Shown: in pieces, positions 12,601 to 23,492 of the stretch
How positions within the stretch are numbered: the stretch's first letter is position 1
Layout: each line of letters opens with the position of its first letter
DNA from: Oryzias latipes
Lineage: Eukaryota; Chordata; Actinopteri; Beloniformes; Adrianichthyidae
Reading direction: 5' to 3'
DNA: 64,000 nt
Assembly (NCBI RefSeq): GCF_002234675.1
Contig: NC_019860.2
Span: forward strand, 9,918,586-9,982,585
Notes under the pieces: model-generated
Databases searched by the model: none
Told to the model about the DNA's origin: nothing
The model's input: only the letters and a program-made list of their open reading frames with translations
Program-made: the position numbers and the translations under genes

Positions 12601-13529
12601 GGGAAGAACCATTTCTGAGACACTTCTGTGTTGTTCCATGAGATCATGCTTTTTTTTTTCCTTTACCTGGTGTCACGTGAAGTTCAACAAAACACAAAAC
12701 ACTTTAAAGAGTTTTCTTCCACCAGCCTGTATCCCGTCGTCCACGGCAACGGACGCTTTGTTGCTGAGAATGAAGTGATTGTGGACAACTACTGTTTCCC
12801 GAAGAAGGCAAGAGCCCCGAATGTGACACGCTCGTATATCTGAGTTGCCACGGAACCGCAAATGTCAACAAACCCGACGGTGTTTGCTCTGCAGACTCAG
12901 TTCCACTTGTGCCACTACGCGGCCTGCCACGACGAGGCACAGTTCAAAAACCCAGAGGAGTTCATCCCGGAGAGATGGCTTCAAGTGGAAGCACCCAGCT
13001 GCCACGGCAACAGGGCCACGCCCGGCTTCTACCAACACCACCCCTACAGCTTCATCCCGTTTGGCGTGGGCGTGCGAGCCTGCGTGGGGAGGCGGGTGGC
13101 AGAGATGGAGATGTTTTTTGCTCTCTCCCGGGTGAGTGGTGGGTGTATCTCCAGACAAAAAAAAAGAACGCTCTGTATTTCAGCTTTATTAACATTTTAG
13201 TTGACAAAAACTAAAGAGAAGCAATTTGCTGATAAAAGGTTAAAAAAGTGTCAGGAGTAGGTTTCTACTGTATGAACTGAAGATTTTAAGCTAAGAAAAG
13301 TGAGTTAATTTGGTCTGCAATAGTAAAGGGAGCACAAACTGTTACTCAGAAAAGAACATGATCTTTTGACATGTCTATTTTAATTGTGGAAAATATTTGT
13401 GTTTTGGTGCAGCTGGTGCAGAACTACACAGTTGAGCCCGAAGCCGGGGCGCCAGTCGTGGAGCCAAAGACCCGGACTCTCCTTGTTCCCTCACAACCCA
13501 TCAACCTGCGCTTCCTGCCTAGAAACTGA
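3995..13529 (+). CDS. cyp27a1: Mitochondrial sterol 27-hydroxylase, CYP27A1-type cytochrome P450
   Basis: Nine exons join in frame to 523 aa: 3995-4219, 5779-5960, 6044-6243, 6315-6512, 6587-6750, 11979-12145, 12726-12807, 12895-13131 and 13413-13529. The human gene also has nine exons and encodes 531 aa. The N-terminus is Arg/Ala-rich with no acidic residues for about 33 aa, as expected of a mitochondrial presequence. P450 hallmarks are the I-helix GGVDT-T at 319-324, ExxR at E376-R379, PERW at 431-434, and the heme loop [10 protein letters not shown] at 462-471 with ligand Cys469. The family oxidises sterol side chains in the inner mitochondrial membrane, fed by adrenodoxin, in bile acid and vitamin D pathways. 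CYP27A over CYP27B or CYP27C is favoured by overall resemblance and by synteny with tmem198 and des. Intron 7 uses a GC donor at 12808. Intron 4 is only 74 bp, while intron 5 is 5.2 kb. Confidence 0.93.
4220..5778 (+). other. cyp27a1 intron 1, no embedded feature recognised
   Basis: AT-rich intron between exon 1 (ending CTGCAG|GTACC) and exon 2 (starting after TTTACAG). I see no coding stretch and no recognised repeat family in it. Confidence 0.5.
7356..7408. repeat. (TA)n microsatellite
   Basis: About 26 uninterrupted AT/TA dinucleotides. Open frames across it give only IYIYIY and are not genes. Confidence 0.95.
7905..8313 (+). mobile_element. tRNA-derived SINE-like repeat with (TGAA)n tail
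   Basis: The 5' part has a pol III A-box match, TGGCGCAGTGG, at about 7922 and a B-box match, AGTTCAAGTCC, at about 7967. A body shared with copies at 18618-18900, 21108-21425 (minus) and 54048-54395 follows (GGACCTTTCTGTATGGAGTT, GTGACCCCGAAAGGG). It ends in GATGAATGAATGAAT. This layout is that of a SINE. The family name is not recalled with certainty. Confidence 0.75.
9601..9647. repeat. (TG)n microsatellite
   Basis: About 23 uninterrupted TG repeats, followed at 9688-9705 by a degenerate TG-rich stretch. Confidence 0.95.
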
Positions 13530-14070
13530 AGAGGGCGCCAAAAACACATTTTACCAAAAAAGAAAAACAAGAGGCAAGCTCAGTTGAGAGATAGACTCAC
13601 TAGTAGAAAAAGTGTCAAAGGTGGACCGGAATGTGTGTGATATTTGTGCTGATCCTTGGTATTTCTTTTTGGGTGGTTTTGTTGTGTTTTGTTTTTGTCT
13701 TACTCTTGCATGCGGTTTAATTGTTTGGATCATGGACCTGATTGCACAGACCTGGACCTCATTGGGCAGAACTCCTCAGCACTGCTTATATGGAACTCTG
13801 AGCAGATGCCCTGAAGCGAAACGATCAAGCAGCGGAATCAGACGCTCGCAGCGCAGCTGAAGCGTGCCGTAAGGAAGGAAACTCCGGGTGAGAGCAGAGG
13901 AAGGGCGGACCAGCAGATCGCCAGCCCAACGCCGATATTGAGGACGAAGCGGGAGCCTTGTGAGACGGGGGCGTCGACCCTGCGGAGGAACGCCGGGGCT
14001 GACTGGAAAGCTGCACGTGGGACCTGAAGGCCTGACAATCGGTGAATAAAGCCGCTGGTTTTCCCCCTCC
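13530..14070 (+). terminator. cyp27a1 3' UTR and polyadenylation signal
   Basis: The stop codon is at 13527-13529. The first canonical AATAAA downstream is at 14045-14050, followed within 30-50 bp by a T/G-rich stretch, consistent with a cleavage site near 14065-14090. That gives a 3' UTR of about 540 nt. Open frames on the minus strand here are not supported by any protein resemblance. Confidence 0.55.
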
Positions 14071-14591
14071 ATGGCTGGTTTCAATGGTGGACCTTTGGAC
14101 TGGACTTTTTTTTAGCTGGGACTTTTATTTTTTTTAACCGTTGCAACTGTTTTTAGATTACTATTTCTTAAATCCATTTTTAAACTTTTAATTGTTTTTA
14201 GTAATATTTGCACAGTATTTTATTGAGCGGATTCAATCAGCAGGGTGACCAAAGTATATATTTTTTAATTTAAACTAAAACGCATTTGTATATGACAGTT
14301 TTATGATACTTAAAGCATCTATTTTAATGGTCGTTTAGATACTTAAGCAAAAATACTAAAAACTGAAAAAATTATATATATAGTTTGTAAAGAATTTTTA
14401 GAAAACTCCTGTTAGAACAGATTTGAAAAAGTACATTTAGGAAATTACCCTTAAATATATTTTTTTTGTCAAACAAAATGTTCTTATTGTGTTTTTTCTG
14501 TTTGAAATTGTCTTAAATTGATGAATTCATGAAGGACCCAAATTGCAGAGATGAGGAGGCAGGTGGCTCCAAGTCAAAAAGTCTTTAGAAA

Positions 14592-14796
14592 CCCTTGTGC
14601 TATCTTAGATGACCCCACCCTTACATTGACGTGTTATTCCTACCATGACAAAGGTGGATAAAGGTGGAAAGATTTCATGTAATCCATGGACACCAGTGAA
14701 GATCACAAATCATTGAAGAAAAAAGGTTCAGCGCACTGTCTAGTGGGTCAAGATGACCCAACTCCCAATGTAAAAGTGCCTAGGATAGCACAAGGA
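14592..14796 (+). mobile_element. piggyBac-type MITE
   Basis: It runs from CCCTTGTGCTATC to GATAGCACAAGG with TTAA at 14797-14800. The left target copy is decayed (GAAA). The interior carries the family block ACCAGTGAAGATCACAAATC. It is inserted inside the repeat described at 14522-15505. Confidence 0.7.
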
Positions 14797-15069
14797 TTAA
14801 TACTTAAACCAACAAAAAGCACTGCTGAGCAGGTTACCATCTCATCTCATCTGTCGGGGAAACCAGGAACAAAGGGAATCAGACGGTACGGACCAGCACA
14901 AGAGGAAGGCAGAGACGACAGGCAAAACAAACAGTTCAGGTGCTCTTTAGACCATTACAAAACAGAATGTAAACAATTGCCAGTTACAATCTATTCAATA
15001 TTTATTCACAGGCCGTCCAAATAGGACATAAAGAGAAGAAAGAAAAATGCAGTCCCAACACAGAGCTAA

Positions 15070-15310
15070 ATAATTTTAACTTTCTGTAAGTGATTTAGAA
15101 ATGGTGTCCAGAGTTTATTGTGAACATTAACTGAGGCAGTCCTGACATGGCCAATTTTTTCCATGTGGATGAGAGATAGCATGTCAGTGAGCCACACTTT
15201 AAAGTATGGAGAAGCCGTAGATTTCCACTCTCGCAAAATTTGTCTTTTTGCAGTCATCAACCCAAGTTCTAGTGGCTGCTGCATTACAGTTAGAGACAAG
15301 ACTCTTAAAT
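15070..15310 (-). mobile_element. L1-like LINE fragment (3' region)
   Basis: The minus-strand frame reads LELGLMTAKRQILREWKS, then FKVWLTDMLSLIHMEKI. This arrangement is typical of the C-terminal part of fish L1-type ORF2. Both ends are truncated. It sits inside the dispersed repeat at 14522-15505. Confidence 0.6.
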
Positions 15311-15639
15311 ACAAACAGGACTGACAAGACCCAGGTGAACGCAATCAGGAGAGATTGGGACCAGGGAAGTAAAACTTAAAACCATGACATAACAGGTAAC
15401 CTTTTAAAATTACACAGGAAACAGAACTCAGACATGACAGAAACAAAAAGGAAGCAAAATGGACCCAAACAAAGACAAATAAACCCAAACCATGACAGAT
15501 GATAGTTGTTTGTTTATCTGATGTTTGTGTGAGTCGATTGCTCTTCGTAAATCTGTTCAATTTCAAACAAATGAAAGTACATTTTCCCAGAAGAAACAAC
15601 AGCTAACCATTGTTTCATTTTTTTTCAAAGGGAATTAAA

Positions 15640-16900
15640 TACATTTGCAACTGTGAAATCCCAAATATTTGTTGACATTTTTTGTCTGAATCACATAAAG
15701 TCAATCTTTCAGTTTTAAAATCTGAAGCAGTTGCTAGCATAGATAAACTGAAAACTAAGCAAGAAGCGATTTTAAGCTGAATTTGTTATCTTATCTTAAA
15801 GTTGCAAGCGGCTTTGTGTGGCCTGCAGGCACAACCCGCCCCCACCTTTGACCCGCTCAGCAGGTGCTCTATGCCCTCGTCTTCACGGCCTTCATGGAAT
15901 TCTCATCGACGACGCCCTCTTTTCTGCCCACGTCAGGATGTTCACAGCTACATGTGACAAATTGATGAAACAAAACACTTTTTCTTCAAAATGGCGGCTT
16001 TTCTCTTAGTTTTATCTCCATAGCCACCAGTTGATGTTTTTGTCACTTGGGGACACTGAACAGATTGCTGTAAGTTTCAGAAAAATTGGCATAAGTAAAA
16101 TTTGGGATTTCCGTAGAAACGGTGGATTCTCGCTAACCACGCCCACATTCTTAATACGTTTATACCTTATGTGATAGAACTTTGTTCAGCTGTAACCGAC
16201 CATCCATGCATTAAATTTTCACGATATTTTGTCAAAAATGTGTGAGTTACGGGAATGCGTCTTTTGCTAGCTTGCCACTGTTTAAAATCTACAATTTCTA
16301 AATGCAACATTTTTTTCTCAGTGGCTTCTCAATGCTGCTCAAGGAGTTAGGAGGCAATAGAGGACAATCCCTGATACAAGTTTTCATTTGGAAGTGGTGC
16401 TTTTCCTAGTTTTTTAAATTAAAGATGGCGCCTTCTTGTGGAGGTCACAAGTCGACGAAACTCCAGGGGTGGTCGTAGACTTAAGCTAGCGGCATGTGTG
16501 TGAAATTTCCAGAAAATTGCTCAATTTCACACTTTGCCACAAAATGCCTGCCAAGCTGTAGTCCCTGTGGCCATCCCATAATAATTTCAAAACGACCTTT
16601 GGATATCACTGACACTAAAGTTGGTTTCGTTAGTGGATGCTGAATTGTTTTCTTCTGAAGCCCCATGGGAGACTTTTGCCCCATTCATTTTTAGTTTTCT
16701 ACAGTTTCACCCGCTGTGATGTCATTGGTTTGCAAGCGTTTGCAACTATAAAATTCCAAATTTTTACATAAGTAAAGTAAATCTTTCAGTTTTCAAGTTG
16801 TTAGCTTGAGCAGCTGCTAGCATAGATGAATTGACACATAAGGAAGCTTTGACTGAGCTGAATTTGTTATCAAGAAAGTTGAATTAAAAATGAAATAATG
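15640..16900. repeat. Diverged direct duplication, unidentified repeat
   Basis: A block at about 15645-15800 (CAATCTTTCAGTTTT, GCAGTTGCTAGCATAGAT, GCTGAATTTGTTATC) recurs in the same order and orientation at about 16735-16875. ACCACGCCCACATT also occurs twice (16137 and 17061). The arms are strongly diverged. This could be an old element with direct repeats or a local duplication. No coding capacity was seen. Confidence 0.45.
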
Positions 16901-17213
16901 AAGAATGCACATGTTAATGCGTGTGTAAAAAGAAGTCACAGATTTCTGCTGTCTTTTTTTGCCCTCTATGTTACGAGGACAGTTTTCTTCAACTTTAATT
17001 GATTAATAAATGCAATGATTATCATTTCCAAAGTCAATGGTCAAATAATTATGGTTACCACGCCCACATTTTTTACTTTATCACAGTAAATCAACATGAA
17101 GAAATTGCAATTTATGACAATTTTTTAATTTCAAAGTGCACACATCAGGATAAACTTAAATGTGAACATTTAAATGCTGCTCTGACAATTTCTGAAAAAA
17201 TTGTGTAACTGAA

Positions 17214-18490
17214 ATCAGAATCAGAATCAGAAAGCCTTTATTGTCATTGTAACACAAGAAACTTGTGACAACGAAATTTCCGGTGCTCTCCAGCTGCTTA
17301 AACAATAAAATAGATAATCTTCTAAAGAACAATAAAATTGAGTTTAACTGAAAATATACATATGTACAAAGCTACACAACTATTCTAAATTGCATTATAT
17401 TGCACTGGGAATTGTTAATATTGCACATTGGTTTCAGATATTGCACTAGTTACAGTTTTTGTGGGATTCACATTTATTTAGGAGATTGACTGCTCTGGGA
17501 AAAAAACTGTTCTTTAGTCGATTTGTGCGAGCCTTGTGGGATCTGTACCGTCGGCCTGACGGTAGCAGTTGGAACAGGTGGTGGTTGGGATGGTGGGAGT
17601 CTTTGATGATTTGCCTGGCTCTGCTCTTGTAGCGAGAGCTAGCAATGTCCTCTAGGCTGGACAGGGGGGAGCCGGTGATTTTCTGGGCCGTGTTGATCAC
17701 CCTCTGCAGCGCCTTCCTGTCTGCGGCCGAGCATCCTGCATACCAGGCTGTGATGCAGTACGTGAGGATGCTCTCGATGGTGGCTCTGTAGAAGGTCACC
17801 AGCAGCTTCTTGTCCAGGTTGTTCCTCCTGAGTATTCTCAGGAAGTGGAGACGCTGCTGGGCCTTCCCTACTGCCGCAGTGTTGTTTGCAGTCCAGGAGA
17901 GGTCCTCTGTGATCAGCACACCTAGGTAGCGGATGGAGTGAACCCTGTCCACGCTGACCCCATTTATATAAAGTGGGGGCGGGTCCACTCTCCCCTTTCT
18001 GAAGTCCAGGATTATTTCTTTCGTTTTGGTGGTGTTCAGGTGGAGGTTGTTTCCTGAACACCACTTTTCCAGTCCGCTGACCTCATCCCTGTAGAAAGTC
18101 TCATCTTCCCCTGAGATGAGCCCGACCACAGCAGTGTCATCAGCAAACTTGATGATGGTGTTGCAGGGGTGGGTTGGCGTGCAGTCCGATGTGTAGAGCG
18201 TGAAGAGGAGGGGGCTCAGTACACATCCTTGTGGTGATCCTGTGCTGATGGTGATGGTGGATGAAAGGTGGGGTCCAAGTTTAACAGATTGTGGTCGTTC
18301 TGACAGAAAGTCTTTAATCCATGAGCAGATGGGGGAAGAAAGGCCCAGGTGAAGCAGTTTCTCTGTCAGGATGTCTGGGATGATGTTGTTAAAGGCTGAG
18401 CTGAAGTCCAGAAAGAGCAGCCTAACGTAGTTCCCTGGGTGGTCCAGGTGGCTCAGGGCAGAGTGAAGAGTGGTGGAAAGACTTTCACAA
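17214..18490 (-). mobile_element. Rex1/CR1/L2-group LINE, 5'-truncated reverse transcriptase
   Basis: On the minus strand one frame stays open from about 18480 to the stop at 17446, about 340 codons. It carries reverse transcriptase core motifs in order: [23 protein letters not shown] and FADDTAVV. The typical thumb and C-terminal region follows ([31 protein letters not shown]). After the stop, about 230 nt of 3' UTR end in a (TGATTC)n tail at 17214-17235, as in fish CR1/L2-like elements. The 5' half is missing, as usual for target-primed insertions. The undamaged frame suggests a fairly young copy. It cannot be autonomous. Confidence 0.85.
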
Positions 18491-18617
18491 TCAATTTTCT
18501 GTGTGACCCCACCTCACTTTTCTGACCATATTCCTTCATTAACGCCACAGACCTTTCTCTTTTATGAACTAGGAATACGGATTTATACGTGTTTATGTAA
18601 TTTCTTGTTTACAAGCA

Positions 18618-18900
18618 CCAATGGCTGGCATGGTGGCACAGCTGGTAGTGCTCTTGTGTCACAGTGAGAAGGCCTTGGATTGAATACTGGTTGGGAACTT
18701 TCTGTGGGGAGTTTGCATGCTCTGCTTGTGCATGCATGAGTTTTCTCTGGCCACACTTTGATGGGTGAATTGTTTAACTCTATATTGCCCCCAAGTGTGC
18801 GACCCTGGCAACCTGCTCAGCTTGTACTCTGCCCTTGCCTAATAGTAGCTGGGTTGGCACCAGCAACCCTGTGACCCCCATGGGGATTCAGTAAGCGATT
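18618..18900 (+). mobile_element. Diverged tRNA-derived SINE-like repeat
   Basis: Same family as 7905-8313: GGCACAGCTGGTAGTGCTC near the start, CTTTCTGTGGGGAGTTTGCA in the body and CCTGTGACCCCCATGGGGAT near the end, but with many changes and a lost tail. Confidence 0.6.
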
Positions 18901-19495
18901 TGGATGCAGATATGCCTTTATTTTTTAATAAGCTCTAAAAGTTAAATAATAATGAGACATTATTCATATTCATAGATAAAATCCAAGTATTGTCTACTAG
19001 ATAGATATCTAATTTACAAGTTTTGTTAAGTGCTTGATATGTTTTAAACCTTTCATTTTATATATTTTAGCCCACGTTTATGCCTAGAGCACCAGATCAA
19101 ACTATGCTGATAAAGATTTCTAAAAAATATAGAGACAAAAGCAAAATAATTAGCCAAAATAAAAGACCAAATGAAGAAAAAGTTGTGATGTATTTAAACA
19201 TTTAGGCTACTATATATTTACAAATCTCATATTTTGGAGCTGACTTTTCAGCCAAATTTAAGCACCTCAGTATTTAATTCTAGATATTCGCCGCCCTTTA
19301 AACCCTACAAAACTCCTTTTTGAATTAAAGCAACCTAAAACACTAAAAATAAAAAATAAATGTTTAAAAAAAGGGGGGGGGGGCTTCTGAAAAATACACA
19401 AGACTGTCAGAAATGTTTATAAAAATAATTCAAATATTTTGTTATGTGTTTATTTACATCTTCAGAAATGAACAAATGTTTTTTTTGGCACGCAG
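18901..19495. other. Intergenic, AT-rich, no gene seen
   Basis: No coding signal. A short poly-G run occurs at 19374-19382. Confidence 0.4.
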
Positions 19496-19499
19496 GGCA

Positions 19500-20230
19500 T
19501 TCCATAGACTCCCCGCAGCGTGAGCAGCTTGCTTCACGTCAGGGTGTGTTGAAATCTTCCGCCTGTGGGGGGCGCTGCGGCTTTCATGACTTTCCATTTT
19601 CTCCTTCCAGTCATTGAAGCGGTGCAGCTTTCAACAGTCTCAGCTCGTCGGTGGGGATTTTTTTTTTCCATTTTTGCGGCGGAGGCCGTCTGTCGCTCCA
19701 TCCGGTCCGAACTCCGCACGGTTCTGTTCCGTTCCTCTGCAGAACCGGCATGTGACGCGGGCTTCTATCCCTCGCTTGTTGCGCGGTCCTCCGTGCAGCC
19801 TCATCCCCTCCTCCGGGATCGGTGGATCCCGCTGCCTGCAGCAGACGGAGCTCGGTCACCGTGAGGACGCGGCGGGATGCAAGCGGTGGAGATGACCCGG
19901 AGGGGGGAGGCCTTCGGCCTCCGGAGGCTCCTTTGGCCGTGACGTGAGCGTGGACGCGGGCGCGTGAACCTGTCGGGAGATGACGGTGAGTGCTGGGGCA
20001 GAAAAGAGCCGTGCACGTGCGCGCCATCTTTGTCCGAACACCTGCGGTCGGATCCGCTTTGAGGGGACGTGACTGACAGGCCGAGGTCGGGGGGGGGGGG
20101 GGGGGGGGGGGGGGTAATCGGGCTATCGATCATGCCGTTATGGCGGATGAATCCACGAACGGACGGACGGACGGGTTGTTCTGTGGTGGAATTTTGAGAT
20201 CACTAGAACCTGAACGTCCGAAACGAACCG
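19500..20230 (+). promoter_or_regulatory. CpG island, probable promoter and non-coding first exon of tmem198
   Basis: Sharply GC- and CpG-rich relative to all sequence within several kb, and free of recognised transposons. A good donor, GATGACG|GTGAGTGC, lies at about 19986 on the plus strand. The next coding gene downstream on that strand is tmem198, whose first coding exon starts with an acceptor (TTCTCCACAG at 45802) and so needs an upstream non-coding exon. This island, 26 kb away, is the best candidate. The open frames here (up to 138 codons, minus strand) have no recognisable protein content. The link to tmem198 is inference. Confidence 0.45.
20089..20114. repeat. 26-bp poly-G run
   Basis: Uninterrupted G homopolymer at the downstream edge of the CpG island. 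It could fold as a G-quadruplex. The length may be inaccurate in assembly. Confidence 0.85.
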
Positions 20231-20749
20231 AGCCTCTGCTCAGGTGACCTCTTTCATTTCCCGGAACCAAAAAAAAAAAAAAAAAAAAAATTCCCGGAAC
20301 CAATTTCTCTTTGCTTCCTGCTTCTAATCAATGTCCCTATCGTGCGACTTACATTTAGGATATTTTCTTTCATTTTATTAAAAAAATAAAACTGTTGAAA
20401 GTAGAAATATGAAGGCTTGGACATGTTTTAATCTTGATTTGGCCCGAGAGAGAATTCCCCCTCGACTTAAGCGTTGAGCCCTAAAACCATGTATGGATTT
20501 ATCAAAATGCCAATAAAAAAAATCCACTCGTGCACGTCAATCATTTAATACAGTGGGATTTAAACAGATTGATTTTCTCTTGGTTGCTTATTTTCTTTTT
20601 TTTTTAAATATAGGTTATTTGGAAAATATTCTGTTCTGTTTCTTAATAAAACTAATAAAATGTGGCATATAAACTGTAAAAATGTAACTAAGATCATCAT
20701 TGCGGCACAGGTTCAGTTTGAGAGTACTTTGGTGATCCACAAAGTCCTG

Positions 20750-20830
20750 TAAGTCAGGGGTCCCCAACCACCGGGCGGTCCCTGCATCAATTGGCACATG
20801 GCCGCTGAAGAAATTATAGCCATGTTTTTT
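20750..20830 (+). repeat. Fragment of a dispersed fish repeat
   Basis: AGGGGTCCCCAACCACCGGG is a stock terminal sequence of a common vertebrate dispersed repeat. The body extends uncertainly toward 21060. No coding sequence was seen. Confidence 0.4.
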
Positions 20831-21107
20831 TTTTTTAATTCTTTTGAGTCTCAACAAACTTTTATATAAAAAATCGTTTATTTTGTAAAAATTAAACAGA
20901 TTCCCTTAGCTACACTTTCGATCACTTGTGCGGTAAAGTTTCGTCAGAGGAGCGGTATGACTATGTCTGAACAATCTTTTATTCTGAAAAATCTTTTAGT
21001 TTTTAAGATGATCAGATTCTCTTAGTTACATTTTAGTCACTAGAGCGCTAAAAGCAGTCCGGCGGCGTGCAACATGAGGAAAGTCGTATGTGGAATGTTT
21101 CTTTGCA

Positions 21108-21425
21108 AATGGATTCATTCCTTCATCTTCTAAGCTGTTTGTTCCTTTTCGGGATCACGGGGTTGCAGGGGACATCCTGGACAGGTTGCCAGTCTGTCGC
21201 AGAACCGCAGTCACACACCCATGCTTTTACACTTAGGGAGAATTTAGAGCGACCAATTAACCCATGAAGCATGGTTTTGGACAGTGGGAGTCCCCGGAGC
21301 ATGCACGGGTAGAACATGCAAACTCCACACAGAAAGGTCCCCCACTGATGTTATGTTTCAGGTCCTTGAACCAGGGGCCTTCTCGCTGTGAGGCAAGAGC
21401 GCTAACCACTGAGGCTCCGTGTCTT
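21108..21425 (-). mobile_element. tRNA-derived SINE-like repeat (minus strand)
   Basis: The reverse complement shows CAGTGGTTAGCGCTCTTGCC, GGACCTTTCTGTGTGGAGTT and CCCCGTGATCCCGAAAAGG, with a GATGAAGGAATGAAT tail at its left edge. It is the same family as 7905-8313, inserted in the opposite orientation. Confidence 0.75.
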
Positions 21426-21429
21426 TGCA

Positions 21430-22800
21430 AATGGCTAAGTGATAAATGCAGGGACAGAAGAACAGGCTGTGACTTAAAAAAAAAAACCCAACAACAATAA
21501 AAACAGTAGGCTGCCTGGAGTCCTATTACAATATGGATATATTGCAACAGGTGATTCCCAAACAACATAATATTTACATAATAACATAATATTTATGACA
21601 TTAATTGGTAGTGGATGTTACCAGAGTCTGATGTTCCACTGGTGGTGTTATCTGGTAATATTATTAATATTAATAAAGTTGCTGCCACTTTGTCAATATG
21701 CTGCATTGTGCTGGGATGAACAGGTGTATAATTAGCATATATAAAAGCTATCCCGGACAAGCCCCCAATGATGTCACATCAACAGGATGGTCTGTGGATT
21801 AACCTTTAACATAAGGATCATATGCATTTATTTAAAAGTTTTAGAGCTAAGGCGAAGCAAAAATGTGTTTGGTCAACCTAGATAAATAAAATTAATAGGA
21901 CAAAACCAGAACTTAACAAAAATAACAAAAATAAAACAATGCAGAATGTATAGGGTACCTAAGCCGCACAAACTTACATCCTTTAATACTCAGGCGATAC
22001 TTTACTGCCCACAGACATAGATACAACTGCGAAGGATAATAGGTCTCTGTTCTGTAGCTTTATGATAGGATACAAAAGATACAGATACGCATCGAAAAAT
22101 TGACCTAGTACTGGAAGTAACAGCAGTATCAGTTGAAAACCACAGACACAAACAAGATTATGTTGCATCAAATCGATCCAGAAGTAAATAATTGGTTTCT
22201 GGCAAACTTTGTTAGTTCTTCTTCCTGTTGTGCTCTCTACTGTCTTGTGATGCAAGAAAGAAGTCATCATCTCAAGCTCGTTTCTACCAAGTCAGTCAAT
22301 TACAATTGGCTGAAGGTGAATCACAGAGAGGGATGTGTGCACTTAACATGACGACCCTATCTTTTCATAGCATTTCAAACAACACCTGATTAAATTAATG
22401 ACTTTATCTTAAGTAATAAATAGTAAGTCTTTAACTTGTTTGTTCTTTGTGGTTACAAAAAAAAGTACCCGTGATAAAAATAAGAGTTAAGTCTTTTATA
22501 CTATTGATTCATGGACCATGCATGAAAATACATATCGAATTATGTGAGCGGGAACAATAAACACCCCTTAACTTATGGGGATTGTGAGCTCTGATTGGTC
22601 AGTTTGCCAGACCACCTCCTGGGGGTTTTAGTGACCGTATCAAAAGACAAAACATGCTTATCAACATGGATAATAACTAAGCCAGAAACAAAAAGGTGAC
22701 AAATCAGATTTCCTGAAACGGAAAAAGACTGAAAACTAGACTTTAAAACACTCTGGGGGTAATTAACTGAAATTAAGACAACAGTGGAGGATTGACAACC
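21430..22800. other. Intergenic or intronic, no gene seen
   Basis: AT-rich sequence without a convincing exon or recognised repeat. Confidence 0.4.
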
Positions 22801-22803
22801 TAA

Positions 22804-23489
22804 AGGCCCGTACACACCGGGACGAATATTCGCCAGGCGTTATTCGCCAGCGTTTTTCGTCACGTTTTTTGTGTTCACACCCAGGCGATTTTCGCTGACG
22901 ATGAGTGGAGTGAACATGCAATTTCATTCCCTGACATTAGATGGCGCTTAATGTAAAACAGAAATACTCCTGTACACAAGGTGGCGCTGCGCAACTTTAC
23001 GCTTCTTAAAGTCGCTTTTCACTCAGAAGAAGAGAGCAAGTATTTACGCGCTTGTCAGAATCAAACAAAGAAAACATGAATATTTCAAGCACCAGTTGCT
23101 CCAACTGGTGCTTGGTTCGGGGATATTTTAGAATGTCCGTCATTATTGCTTCGCGGCAGTGTAGACGCTACTTGGCGTCTATCTTCTTCGCTGGTATGTG
23201 TGCTCAGCAAGGCAGTTTTGTGTTTGAGCGCCCCCAAGTTGTGTTTTACTGTAACTTCAGAAGCTCCAGACACGTGAGCAAAAGCGCCGTTCTCATTGGT
23301 CGAGTAGATTTCGACGCGACGCGTCGAAAAAAAAAAACGAACCCGAGGCGTTTTTTTTTTTCGACGCTTTAACGCCTGGCGTTTTTTCGCGTCGGTGTGC
23401 ACACTCTCATTGGTGCCCTTTGTTTAGTCACGAGGCGTTAAACGTCGGCGAAAATCGCCGGCGAAATTCGTCCCGGTGTGAACAGGCCT
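22804..23489 (+). mobile_element. PIF/Harbinger MITE, copy 1 (686 bp)
   Basis: The terminal inverted repeats are AGGCCCGTACACACCGGGAC at the left and GTCCCGGTGTGAACAGGCCT at the right. A 3-bp TAA target duplication flanks it (22801-22803 and 23490-23492), the TWA signature of PIF/Harbinger elements. Inside, in the plus orientation, a 107-codon frame starts MSESNKENMNISSTSCSNWC and continues through YFRMSVIIA. It is a relic of a HARBI1-type transposase N-terminus fused across a deletion. It lies in the same family as 38073-38759 and 39299-40118, in the opposite orientation. Confidence 0.85.
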
Positions 23490-23492
23490 TAA

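Larger units (their letters stand above)
14522..15505. repeat. Dispersed repeat split by a MITE and an L1 fragment
   Basis: Segments 14522-14591, 14797-14945 and 15315-15505 align in order to a repeat found uninterrupted at 61205-61600. Shared blocks are GAAGGACCCA, ACAAAAAGC, GACCAGCACAAGAGGAAGGC, AACAGAACTC and ACCCAAACCATGACA. The first gap holds a piggyBac-type MITE and the second an L1-like fragment, so this is a nested insertion. The family is not identified. Confidence 0.6.

Noticed and set aside
13776..14084. 102-codon minus-strand frame in the cyp27a1 3' UTR
   Set aside because: No protein resemblance. It overlaps the UTR and polyadenylation region.
17639..18064. 141-codon minus-strand frame
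   Set aside because: Alternate frame of the LINE reverse transcriptase.
19611..20027. 138-codon minus-strand frame in the CpG island
   Set aside because: GC-rich sequence lacks stops by chance. No start exon, splice partner or protein resemblance.
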